Position numbers and translations under genes: made by a program
Assembly (NCBI RefSeq): GCF_047496725.1
Contig: NC_132978.1
Location: 3,897,501 to 3,961,500, forward strand
From: Anoplolepis gracilipes
Taxonomy: Eukaryota > Arthropoda > Insecta > Hymenoptera > Formicidae
Length of the DNA stretch: 64,000 nucleotides
Direction of reading: 5' to 3'
Notes under the pieces: model-generated
Seen by the model: the letters and a program-made list of their open reading frames with translations, nothing else
Told to the model about the DNA's origin: nothing
The model's database searches: none
Shown: positions 53,701-62,300 of the stretch, in pieces
Position numbering within the stretch: position 1 is the stretch's first letter
Layout of the letters: every line of letters starts with the position of its first letter

Positions 53701-56700
53701 AAAGATAGATTTTATATTTCCATATAAATAACGCGTAATTAAATAAAAATATCTACAGAGCAACCATTAAGAAAAAAATTCTTGCAAGTTACAACCGGCG
53801 TGATGGAACGGCATCTCAAAAAAATGTTCGCGTCAAAGCTAAAACAACCCATATGAATTCGACGTGAAAATGTCATGTTGCCATTCTCGATCGACGCGTT
53901 TGGCCGCATAGCGGATCGTACATCTTCGTAGCGGTGTGGACAGCTTTAATTGGTATTTACGACGGCATTCCGAGTATGTTCGAGCCTGGTGGCGGAGTGC
54001 ACTTGCACATGAACGCACGCGATTCGACGGCTCTCTTAACGCTGATTACTGGTTAAATGGATTACTCTTCGATAGACTATTAACGCCGAACACTCCCGTG
54101 GGAAGATGCATCCTGCATGCGTAACCGCATTGCGTGTCGCGTAGACTTCGGAGACGCAGGTGCGGGAATAGCGATCAACGTGCGTAAAGTTACAGTCAGC
54201 TAAATGTCAGCAAATATATAAATGAAACAAAAAAAAGTAATTTCTAAATTAGTGTAGATTTATTTTTTTCGTCTTTTACTTTGGTTTAATAAATATAATA
54301 ATGGTAAATATAATTTTCCTTGTTCCCCAATCCTCCCATAATAATAGCTCTCTATCATCTCATCTAGTAGATCATCTAGTATCTATAGATTTGAAGATGA
54401 AAAGCAGGAAAACTTTTTACGAAACTTAAATATTTAATTTTCATCATTTTTCAAACATTTAATCCATTATTTTGTCATACAAGATATGCGAGATTAAATA
54501 TTTGATAAAACGTCGATCTGAATAATCAATGTTGGTAGGGTACGTTCCGCTAATAAAGAGTGTAGAGAAGAAAAAGGGAGAAAAGTTGTTCCGATAATTC
54601 CGATAATTGCACGCATACACGGCAGAAACAGATGCACACGAGCAAAAATCCACATTCTACCGGATAAATATTATCCTTATGAAGAACGAGCGGAAATTAT
54701 CGATAAAAAGATGCTGTTAGTATTACCACGCGGTCGCTGTATATTCAAAAAGTTAAAAGTCTAGCGCATGCGCGAGTGCGATCTAGATTTAAATTTAAAT
54801 TCAAATCGGCTTCTTGAAATGCAATAAAGTAACTTCACTTCATGAAGCTCTCCCCGTCGTTTTAGATGAAAATCGGGCCAGTGTCTGCGTAGTGGCGAAA
54901 ACGTGAGAGATTTAATTAGAGAAAATGTCGACCAGATTTAATATTTACGAGCTGCATATGAGAAATTCGACTGGATTAACTGCGGATAGTAGTATGCGGA
55001 GAATGCATTTGACACGCGTTAATTAAGTTCGACAGATCGACAAATAATATATCAAAAAAATTAGTAGAGAATATGTCGATTCATCGAGACCTTTTAATTC
55101 ATTCCATAATATTATGTTTTATTTTTAATTTCATTTAGTTTAATTATTTTTATAGTATTAATTTTGTTGAATTTTTTTAAAGAACAGAGAGACAAGGAAC
55201 GTACATATATTTTATTCATATTGTTTGAGATTTTAAGTTCGTTTGCAAAACTTGGTATGCATACGTATACATATGCATGAAAAAAAGCTTGAAAATTCAA
55301 ACATAAGATTTAATCCAAATAAGCTGCGCGAACGCGCGCATAAAAATAGAGATGAAAAAATTAGCGTATGTAGCTAGAAAAGTAAAATCCTCGCGGAGAG
55401 AGACATTATTTCTTGCGAGATATGAATCAGACAAAAATATTTGTCCTAGATTTCAATGTAACGAAAATGAAAATCTTCCCTAAAAAGACTTGATTCTTTA
55501 AACGCGCAAGCTAACAATAAGAAAAGAGACAGCGAATTAAATGCATGCCGGTGATCTTTTATAAATGATTAAATGATTACTTGGCGTACTCTTATGTGAA
55601 CGCTGAGAGAGTATTAAAATTCCCAATGTAAGGAAAATACAGAAAATGAGATATAAAATTAATTTAAAGTCAACTTAATGGAGGTTGTAAGGTCACTTTT
55701 AACTCTCCTTTGAATAATACATGAATCTCGAATAAAACGGCGAAGTACGTGAAGCGTGAAGCTGCTAAAGCATGAAAGATTTAACAAGAGAAATTTCAAC
55801 ATTGAACATGATCATGTTGTATGTTGTATAAAGTGACCCGTGTGTGTTATGCTCAACTAGTAACAAAGACTCATGCTTTGCTTTAATTAAGTTTTCGTGT
55901 CTAGTAAACAGTAATGACGGATAATCAATAATAATTGATTATTAAAATAAATAAATATTACGAGAAATCCATAAATATATATATTATTCAGAATTGTGAA
56001 TTATTTTGATACAAATGAGCATACGAAAATTATACGCTGTGATGCGTAAATATTAAATTAAATATTTGCAAGTACTTTCCGATAAATACTCAATCTCATT
56101 TTACATTACAAAATTTATAAATTATTTCTAAATTTATATTTTTAGTTTTTATTATGTTAACGAAAGATATATTTTTTAAATAAATATTCGTGCTTATTTT
56201 TATCAAAGTGTAATTATAAATCGTCACTGATGAAATATGTTTCACTTATCATATTGATATTTTTAATTAAGAAAAAAATCTCTCTACTATTGTGTTTTTA
56301 ATTTTAAAACATTTATCTTTTTCATTTATATGCAAAAATTATATAGAAAGAAAGAAAGAAAAAAAGAGCGAGAGAGAGATAGAGAAAGAGAGAAAGACTG
56401 TGCAATATTTAATTAAATGATTACAATATATGTATAGGGTGTTCGACAACAGAGGGGCAAAATTTACGGAATGATTCTACATGATAAAATAAGACAAAAA
56501 TCAAGAGTAACAAAATTGCTATGGAGGCTGGAAGCTTCGTTTTTTAGTTATTAATATTTGAAAGTATGTAAAAGGTATCCAAAGCTCAGTAATTCGTTGT
56601 ATATTTTTGTATCACAGAGTATTTTGAAAGCGAGTCGAATTAATAGTCTATGCACGCCAAAAATTTTGCAGATTGTCAAGCTTCAGGTACCTTTCACGAG

Positions 56701-58757
56701 AGTTTTCAAATATTTATAACTAAAAAACGAAGCCTTCGTCACAATTTTGTTATTCTTGATTTTCGTATTATTTTATCACGTAGAATTATGTCTTAAATTT
56801 TGTGCGACCTGTTGTCGAACATCCTATATATATATTGTAATCATTGTATAGTATTCATAATATTATATAGTATTGTAATCATATATAGTATTTAGTATAA
56901 TCGTATCGATTTAGTAATAGTTATGATGTTATGATATATATTTATATATAGTATAAATATAGTTAAAAATGTATTACACAATTTGTTTTGCAGAAGGAAA
57001 TTTCTCTTTGCACACTGTATTATTTACTATACATGTATGTTATCGAATCAAAATATTTCTCATTGTTAGAAAATATATTTTAAATAATTTGTTTCATTTT
57101 TATCATTTTACATTTCATAAAAATTTATTAAAATTATTATAATATTTTGAAATAACAAGAATAATGAGATATTGAAAAGTCATTTTTTGTATCAAATTTC
57201 CACTCTCTTCACGATAAGGATTTCCCGAAGAATGGCGCGCGAATATGTAGGTCAGTGCTTGTATAAACATATAAATTCGGATAAAAATTCAGAACTTAAT
57301 TACGTTAATCGAAATTTGTTTGATACAGTGCTCATAAATTTTATAGTATTAAACCGCGTTTCAATAATAAACTTGCTATAATCACTGATTGATTTACGAT
57401 ATTATTTCATATCGACTGGTATTTGCGAGTTTCCAATATCGCGCGTGCATTATGCCGTACACACCGCAATGATTTACCTTCACCCATCGTAGTTCCTCCG
57501 TTCTACATACGATGAGATAGCGGTGTAATTGATCATAATGAGTTACTAGGAGAATAGATTTGACTGCTCAGCATAACAGAAACATGTATGATTAGATACA
57601 CAAACTAAGATCGTAATTGAAACAAAGTATAGACTACAGCAAAATAGGACATCTAATCGTGTAATTAAATTTTTTACATCCTGAAGAAGTTTACAAGAAA
57701 ATAATAAAATAATTTTATTTATTTCTACTATTAATGAAGTTTTTTATATGTGTAAATATATATATATATATATATATATTGGGCTATCAAGACATTAATA
57801 AGATTTTATCTAGCAAGAAAATTTTTGCAGTAGTAAAATTTTATATTGATCAGCCAGGATACACTATCGACGAACCACAAGCGTTGTGTGTATTGAATAA
57901 TCAGCATAAGCAAACACGTAGTCTAATTTGACGTACAATTCGTATTCGATGGATCCAGGTAATAAAGGTAAAAATTTCTTGATCACCCAATATGAGTCGG
58001 TTGAACGAAACAATCGAGAAAACCAATAATTTTCTAGCGATACGAGTAGGGCAGAACGGGAAGCAGTAGGAATTAAAAGAGAGATAGAGACGTTCAAAAG
58101 TGAAACAAAACAAACCAAATCATACATGTCGCATGAGCTCTCTGACGATGCCGTTCCACTCGCCGGTTTCCGGGTTCCGCGCGCCGTACTTCCTGTCCGG
58201 TACCAGCTCCAACTGGTACGAGAAGCCCACCTCCCTCGCCACCGCCGCCAGAAGGTCCACGCAAAAACCGTAAAAACGCGAATTCCCGGTGTAGTTTTTC
58301 TCGTGATGCATCATCACGTACGGCGTCTCCTGCATCCGTGCCGAACGCGTACGGGATTCATGCAAGAATAACGGAAAACGCTTTGAGACCGTAACGCGGA
58401 TTTACGACGAGACACGTTGGCGCCGACCATATCGAGAAACTTTCAACGAGCATCGCGCGTCCCTCGTTCGACTCGTTTCTTCCAAAATGGGTGGGTGAGT
58501 ATGACGGTATTAGACAGTTGAAACAGTCGGCATTGCGATTGCGACAATCTTGTTTCATATCTCTTCTAGAGCAGCGGTTATTGTGGACCAATAATAATTA
58601 GCATTTAATTATTTCCAAAGAAAAGTGAATATTTTTATTTTTATTTTTACATCTCATATGTTATTTAGAAAATATCTAATAAATTGTATATATCGCCGTA
58701 TTGATTATTTTATCTTATTATGCAGAACGAATATATTATATTATATATAATTACAAT

Positions 58758-58797
<40 letters not shown>

Positions 58798-59376
58798 CTA
58801 TATATAACTTTTGTTCGATAAATTTTGCTATAATCGAAAATAATGAAGATTGCTAATTATTATTGATTCAGGATATTTATTTTTTCTGTGCATTTAAACA
58901 TATCCACTTTAACTGTATTGAAATAATCTTTTGGCACGAGAGACGCATGTGTGCACAGATTTATAGCGTAAAAAGCGTATCTTTCTCGTGGAGAGTATTT
59001 CTCTCTTGTTGTGCGATTTTTACGCTAAGTGTGAAACAAAGCTATCGTTATATTGTGCAACTCACCAGTATAGTGATCACGATTAGAGTTACGTTTCCGA
59101 TGCCAGGCTCGAAGAAGGCCGCGGTATCCGTGACGTTGACGCCGGCGCCGGGACGCCACTCGCCGACCTAGTTTCGCATATATAATTTTATATATATCCC
59201 ATCTGCGTGTTATACATATTCACGTTGGTCTCCCGACGCGCGCTTCCTGTTTTGCTCGATAAGTCACGACGTACCTTGACGAGCGAGTGTTGTTTCAGTT
59301 TCAGCAGATCCAATTTAAACTGTATTCTGCGTCCTTCTTTAAATTCAATTGGTCCGGAGATCCCTTTCATCTCGAC
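35403..59376 (-). CDS. Kainate-type ionotropic glutamate receptor gene, 3' part
   Basis: Ligand-gated cation channel subunit of the plasma membrane, which opens on binding glutamate. Eleven exons on the - strand read 59376 down to 35403: two amino-terminal-domain exons, two alternative S1 exons, the end of S1, M1 with pore loop, M3 with start of S2, two S2 exons, M4, and a cytoplasmic tail. All boundaries are GT..AG and phases match throughout. Recognisable signatures are the FSPYEW motif after M1, MQQGSDL in the pore, SYTANLAAFLTVERM in M3 and YGIATPMGSPWRD in S2. The sequence follows vertebrate GluK2 more closely than AMPA or NMDA receptors. Residues for binding the ligand gamma-carboxylate and alpha-carboxylate (S2 Ser-Thr and Glu, S1 Arg) are present. 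The 5' exons, signal peptide and most of the amino-terminal domain lie right of 64000. I do not assign a species-specific symbol. Confidence 0.95.
35642..35714 (-). repeat. CAG/CAA repeat encoding a polyglutamine tract
   Basis: Mixed CAG and CAA codons in the terminal receptor exon. The run is broken only by Val, Cys, His, Ser and Asn codons, giving 11 consecutive Gln. Codon mixing makes it less prone to slippage than pure CAG. Confidence 0.9.
37104..37204 (-). CDS. Kainate receptor exon encoding M4
   Basis: 101 bases, phase 1 in and phase 0 out, between TTCTGCTTAG and CGA|GTGAGT. It encodes GVFVVLLCGLAFAVLIAIFE, the M4 membrane helix, then FCYNSRRNAPAER, the start of the cytoplasmic tail. 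It equals the GGIFIVLAAGLVLS region of GluK2. Confidence 0.93.
37290..37846. mobile_element. MITE-like element with long terminal inverted repeats
   Basis: About 557 bp, with inverted arms of more than 150 bp. The left ACAGGGTATCCCATGGGAAA mirrors the right TTTCCCACGAGACACTCTGT, and the complementarity continues inward. For example, GTTTTTAATAG (left, from 37396) mirrors CTATTAAAAACT (right, near 37728). There is no coding capacity. The element is inserted in the receptor intron between the last S2 exon and the M4 exon, starting only 86 bases upstream of the M4 acceptor on the gene strand. Confidence 0.75.
38161..38325 (-). CDS. Kainate receptor exon (end of S2)
   Basis: 165 bases, phase 1 in and out, between AATCTTCAG and ATAG|GTAAAC. 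It encodes GSPWRDKISLAILELQEKG, then IQMLYDKWWKSPGDTC and ANSLGVDNIG. This is the end of the S2 lobe leading into M4. The Cys in GDTC matches the S2 disulfide cysteine of the family. Confidence 0.95.
38740..38965 (-). CDS. Kainate receptor exon (S2 lobe, ligand Glu)
   Basis: 226 bases, phase 0 in and phase 1 out, between GGTCAAG and ATGG|GTAAGT. It encodes DSMIETYKKMWRFMENKKPS, then EEGIQRVLQGDYAFLMEST. The Glu in MEST is the equivalent of GluK2 Glu738, which holds the ligand amine. RNCNLTQIGGLLDTKGYGIA follows. Confidence 0.95.
39860..40057 (-). CDS. Kainate receptor exon encoding M3 and start of S2
   Basis: 66 codons in phase 0, between GCTTTATCAG and AGG|GTAATT. It encodes [20 protein letters not shown] with the M3 gating motif SYTANLAAF. 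TVERM follows, then the first S2 residues DSGSTMTFFR, where Ser-Thr is the GluK2 Ala689-Thr690 ligand-contact pair. Confidence 0.95.
40204..40498. mobile_element. MITE-like element, CAGTGTTCGGAAAAT ends
   Basis: About 295 bp. The left end CAGTGTTCGGAAAAT pairs with the right end ATTTTCCGAACACCGTG. It is non-coding and lies in the receptor intron between the M1/pore and M3 exons. Confidence 0.65.
41243..41500 (-). CDS. Kainate receptor exon encoding M1 and the pore loop
   Basis: 86 codons in phase 0, between TTTCTTACAG and AAG|GTTCGT. It encodes VPTSHQARLFSFMNPLA, then the M1 helix (WLYVLAAYVLVSVTMFVVA), FSPYEWNNPHPC, and the re-entrant pore segment FWFTIGTLMQQGSDLNPK. The Q/R-site residue is an unedited Gln codon CAG (41267-41269), predicting a calcium-permeable pore unless edited. 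Confidence 0.95.
42921..42970. repeat. (CT)n microsatellite
   Basis: CT tract merging into TTTCTC-rich sequence, inside a receptor intron (46014-41501). Confidence 0.85.
46015..46119 (-). CDS. Kainate receptor exon (end of S1, shared by both splice forms)
   Basis: 35 codons in phase 0, between TATTTCGCAG and AAG|GTAAGT. It encodes KADLAVGSMTINYAR, then SVIDFTKPFMNLGISILFK. The Arg in NYAR equals GluK2 Arg523, which binds the ligand alpha-carboxylate. The PLA triplet of GluK2 (Pro516 to Ala518) is Ser-Met-Thr here. Both alternative exons upstream (58126-58329, 52757-52960) end in phase 0 and can splice to it. Confidence 0.95.
46120..52756 (-). other. Receptor intron with tandem array
   Basis: 6.6-kb intron between the proximal alternative S1 exon and the shared S1 exon. 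It contains the 326-bp tandem array (47296-48921) and poly-A tracts near 46788-46802 and 49628-49642. No other exon is recognised. Confidence 0.7.
47296..48921. repeat. Tandem array, five copies of a 326-bp unit
   Basis: Copies start at 47296, 47622, 47948, 48274 and 48600, exactly 326 bp apart, and are almost identical. Two linked variants distinguish them. Type A (copies 1, 3, 4) has GAAACATT and ATCCTTCCTT; type B (copies 2, 5) has GAAAAATT and ATCCCTCCTT. The unit is AT-rich and non-coding; the open frames across it are short and ordinary for AT-rich DNA. Near-identity indicates recent expansion by unequal exchange or replication slippage. Confidence 0.95.
52757..52960 (-). CDS. Kainate receptor alternative S1 exon, proximal copy (B)
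   Basis: 68 codons in phase 0, between CCCCGTAG and AAG|GTGAGT. It opens EQPYVRLRSEGNFSGNARY and continues EGFCIDLLKEIARMVGF, DGKYGVYDYETGEWNGIV and RQLMDK. The leading Glu, the Tyr three residues later and the KYG Tyr correspond to GluA2 Glu402, Tyr405 and Tyr450, lining the glutamate pocket. It has the same length and phase as the distal copy at 58126-58329 and is 41/68 identical to it. The Gln at position 2 and the body are closer to the conserved RFEGYCIDLL pattern of vertebrate receptors than the distal copy. Confidence 0.93.
52961..58125 (-). other. Receptor intron between the two alternative S1 exons
   Basis: 5.2 kb with no amino-terminal-domain or transmembrane exon that I can recognise. 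This argues against two separate tandem receptor genes. It holds one MITE-like element (56433-56829) and AT-rich filler. Confidence 0.65.
56433..56829. mobile_element. MITE-like element with about 140-bp inverted arms
   Basis: The left end TATAGGGTGTTCGACAAC mirrors the right end GTTGTCGAACATCCTATA. Arms continue inward: for example GAAGCTTCGTTTTTTAGTTA mirrors TAACTAAAAAACGAAGCCTTC. There is no open frame. It lies in the intron between the two alternative S1 exons. Confidence 0.75.
58126..58329 (-). CDS. Kainate receptor alternative S1 exon, distal copy (A)
   Basis: 68 codons in phase 0, between CGGATGCAG and CAT|GTATGA. It opens ETPYVMMHHEKNYTGNSRF and continues YGFCVDLLAAVAREVGF, DRKYGARNPETGEWNGIV and RELMRH. 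Glu1, Tyr4 and the KYG Tyr of the ligand pocket are present. It has Tyr where the proximal copy and vertebrate receptors have Glu in the (F/Y)EG(F/Y)C motif. It splices in frame from the exon at 59066 and into the exon at 46119. The donor GTATGA is weaker than the GTGAGT of the proximal copy. Confidence 0.93.
58760..58793. repeat. (TA)n microsatellite
   Basis: Pure TA tract in the intron upstream of the distal alternative S1 exon. Confidence 0.9.
59066..59167 (-). CDS. Kainate receptor exon (end of amino-terminal domain, start of S1)
   Basis: 34 codons in phase 0, between AAACTAG and CTG|GTGAGT. It encodes VGEWRPGAGVNVTDTAAF, then GNVTLIVITIL, matching the GTWDP...LIVTTIL segment that leads into the S1 lobe of GluK2. 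Two N-glycosylation sequons (NVT twice) are visible. Confidence 0.92.
59275..59376 (-). CDS. Kainate receptor exon (amino-terminal domain)
   Basis: 34 codons in phase 0, between TTGTTACAG and AAG|GTACGT. It encodes VEMKGISGPIEFKEGRRIQF, then KLDLLKLKQHSLVK, the GLTGRI...FDLDVISL region of GluK2 near the end of the amino-terminal domain. It is the most upstream receptor exon I can identify in the window. Confidence 0.9.
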
Positions 59377-62300
59377 CTGTAACAAAAACCGTCGCAGATT
59401 CGTTTGTGAAAGCGTACTTTACATTCTATACATGAGTTGGACGTTATCTCGCGCTATAGGTATTCAGAAAATTCAACTTGAAATAACGAACAATTTCCTC
59501 TCTGAAATGTATTGATACTGTATTCTCCAAAACTGTTTCGATCTTCCTCACTTGTTTAATTCTGCTGCAGATAAAATTTGATTTAAATATGATAGCATAT
59601 ATGACAGTATAATTTAGTAACACAATAACAGGTCCACAGAACAAAATACGAATTTTATTCTGATACTGGTAATCATGAAAAATGTATAAGGTGTTGATTT
59701 AAGTATTGAGTCGTACTATCATAGTCATAGGTGAAAAGTCAGAGAAAAGAAAGAGGATTTTCTCCTGTATATAAACTACCAACTATGTTAAAATGTAATG
59801 CAAGACCGATGCGCATCGTTGGTGTAAATCTCTCAATCTCATCGTGCGTATCGGGCGTGTCTGCCGGTGTAACGAAGTTTTGTCTAACAGGCGTATCACC
59901 GGCTCAGAAATTTTCTCCCGGTAGCTTTAAAAATTTTTACACTTAGGAAGTCGTTACCGTCCGTGCGAGCTCTGCGAATCTCGCAAAGTCGTTATAAAGC
60001 TTCTACTTCACGGGTATCTTGTGCCCGAGATGGTAGGATCGGCAGGGGGTGGCAGGTGGCTTTTCGTCGTTTTCGCTTAAAATGCTACGGAAATTTACGG
60101 GGCCATCGATGTTGGGCGATATTAAGAGAGCGACGGGAGAGAAAGAGACGAAACGGAGATGCACGTCTCCGTCTTTCAACGGGGTTCGTGAAACGCATAA
60201 ATTTGAGAGAGAGAGAGAAAGAGATCTTCAAAGTTGAATTTTCCGCATCGAAGGTTTCGTTTGAGAAACTTTTTAACCTCCGGCTCTTCCCTTTTACCAC
60301 GACAAAGTCTAAAGTGGATGCAAATAATGAGTAACAATGATAAGTGAAAGTAAAAACTGCTGCCTCTATAAACCCTACGATACAGGAAAAATTACTGCAA
60401 ATTATTGAAAATATTTTGGTATTTTGAAAACTACGCGAGAGAGAGTTTTATCATCTTGTATATAAAATGCTGATCTTTTTGTAACTCAAACACTTTTCAG
60501 TGTTTTGCGGATTGTAAAAACTGCAATTTACAATATAAATATTTATTTTGTACAATGTATATAATATTCTAAATTCTTATACTTTTACGCAACAAAATAT
60601 TTTCTATTCTATTTTACTATTCTATTCTATTTTATTTAAGTATATACTCGTATTATATTTAAGTATATACTCACAAATTAATGATTTTATAATTGTACAT
60701 TTATATAATATTTTATATTATAAAACTAATATTAAAAGTTACAATTTTTATTTTATAGATATTTAACATTTCATATTTTTATTTTTGTATGTATTAGAAA
60801 TTCAAATTAATACATTTATATCAGACTACAAAGAAATAACATATAAATTTTTGGTTTTTAAATAAAAGAAAACTGATAACATAAATGAAAAAAATCGGTG
60901 CATATGAATATATAATATATAAAATTATTGAAATACGCGCAATTTATTGAGCTTTACGCAAAAGCGTAAAGTTACTATTTCTGTAATATAAATATAATTG
61001 GATTTGATTAAAAATGAGATTAATTCGAGAAATTAATTCGTACAAATTAATAAATGAATTGTTGAAGCATTCTATTTTTTTCATCATTCAAAAGATGACG
61101 ATATGAAAGCAAAACGCGAATCGGGAGGAAGTCGTAGTTAAGTATTTAAGAGTCAGAGTTCTCCTTACATACGCGCCAAAGTTACATATGCCGTATAACG
61201 TGAAGCACGCGTGCAAACGTCAATATACACTCGCCCTATATACAAGATGCGTCTCGTAACAAAATCCAAGCAAATAATGTCGGGTGTAAAAAAAAAGTTT
61301 TATGGGCTTGATGCAGCCGTTCGTAAAAACCTCTGAATCCTATCCCAACTGTTGATGCGACAACTCGCGACACTTTTAGACCATTTTATATTTTGAGATA
61401 AAAGAGCAAAACAAAACCAAAAGTGCATTCAATCTGTCGTACCGTTGAAACCGGGATATGATAAAAATGTATCTGAATGGGACTTGGATAAATATGCTTA
61501 GCAAGAATGGAAATACACTCGAAACGAGAGTTTCTCCATAGTGTTTCGTTTTTTGCGGAGGATAATGCAAGAAGTAAGTAGACGAATGCATAGAAATGGA
61601 AAATATAGTGGAGCGCGGAGAGTAAATGCGACCTAAAGTTTGATTGTTTCATTTTGCAGCAGCCAAGTGAGAATTCACGATTTCTCATTCTGATTGTAAC
61701 GCAAAGTTTCCACGCTTTCCTCATTGAACGAATATATAAGAAATATTTTTCATATATATATATATATATATACATACACACACACACACATAGCACTCAA
61801 GACTTTGTTCTCCTCTGAAGCAAAACTATTAATGAGATTATTACAAATTGTGTCGACTTGAAACTTTACGTAATGCACAATACTCTAACAGGATATATGT
61901 AGATACAGTTGTACCATATTTATCTCACGCGACTACATTCTTCTACGCAGCTTTATATTTTTCGCGAATGTAGCTGAGCTCTGACTAGATTTTTCGTTAG
62001 CGCGTAGCCACAAAGTGTGAAATTAACGTATGAAAAGCGACATTGTACTGAATTAGCAACATGACATGTTTTAAATATATTATACCGTTGCTTTCTGTAA
62101 AATATTCATAAAATGTATATTATGATGTTGTATAAATGAATGTAAATGTAAAATGACATGACAGTTTGCAGACCGTGTATAATAAACATCGTTTCACGCG
62201 CGTTTGAGCATGTTTTATAATAAATTAATAAATAAATTTTACATTGTTGTCTCATTTAGATATATATGTCAACAAAAAAATTAAATTTAAATCCCTCTTT

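Noticed and set aside
52757..58329. Two tandem kainate receptor genes
   Set aside because: Only the S1 segment is duplicated. No second set of amino-terminal, M1-M4 or tail exons is seen, and both S1 copies fit the same flanking exons in phase.
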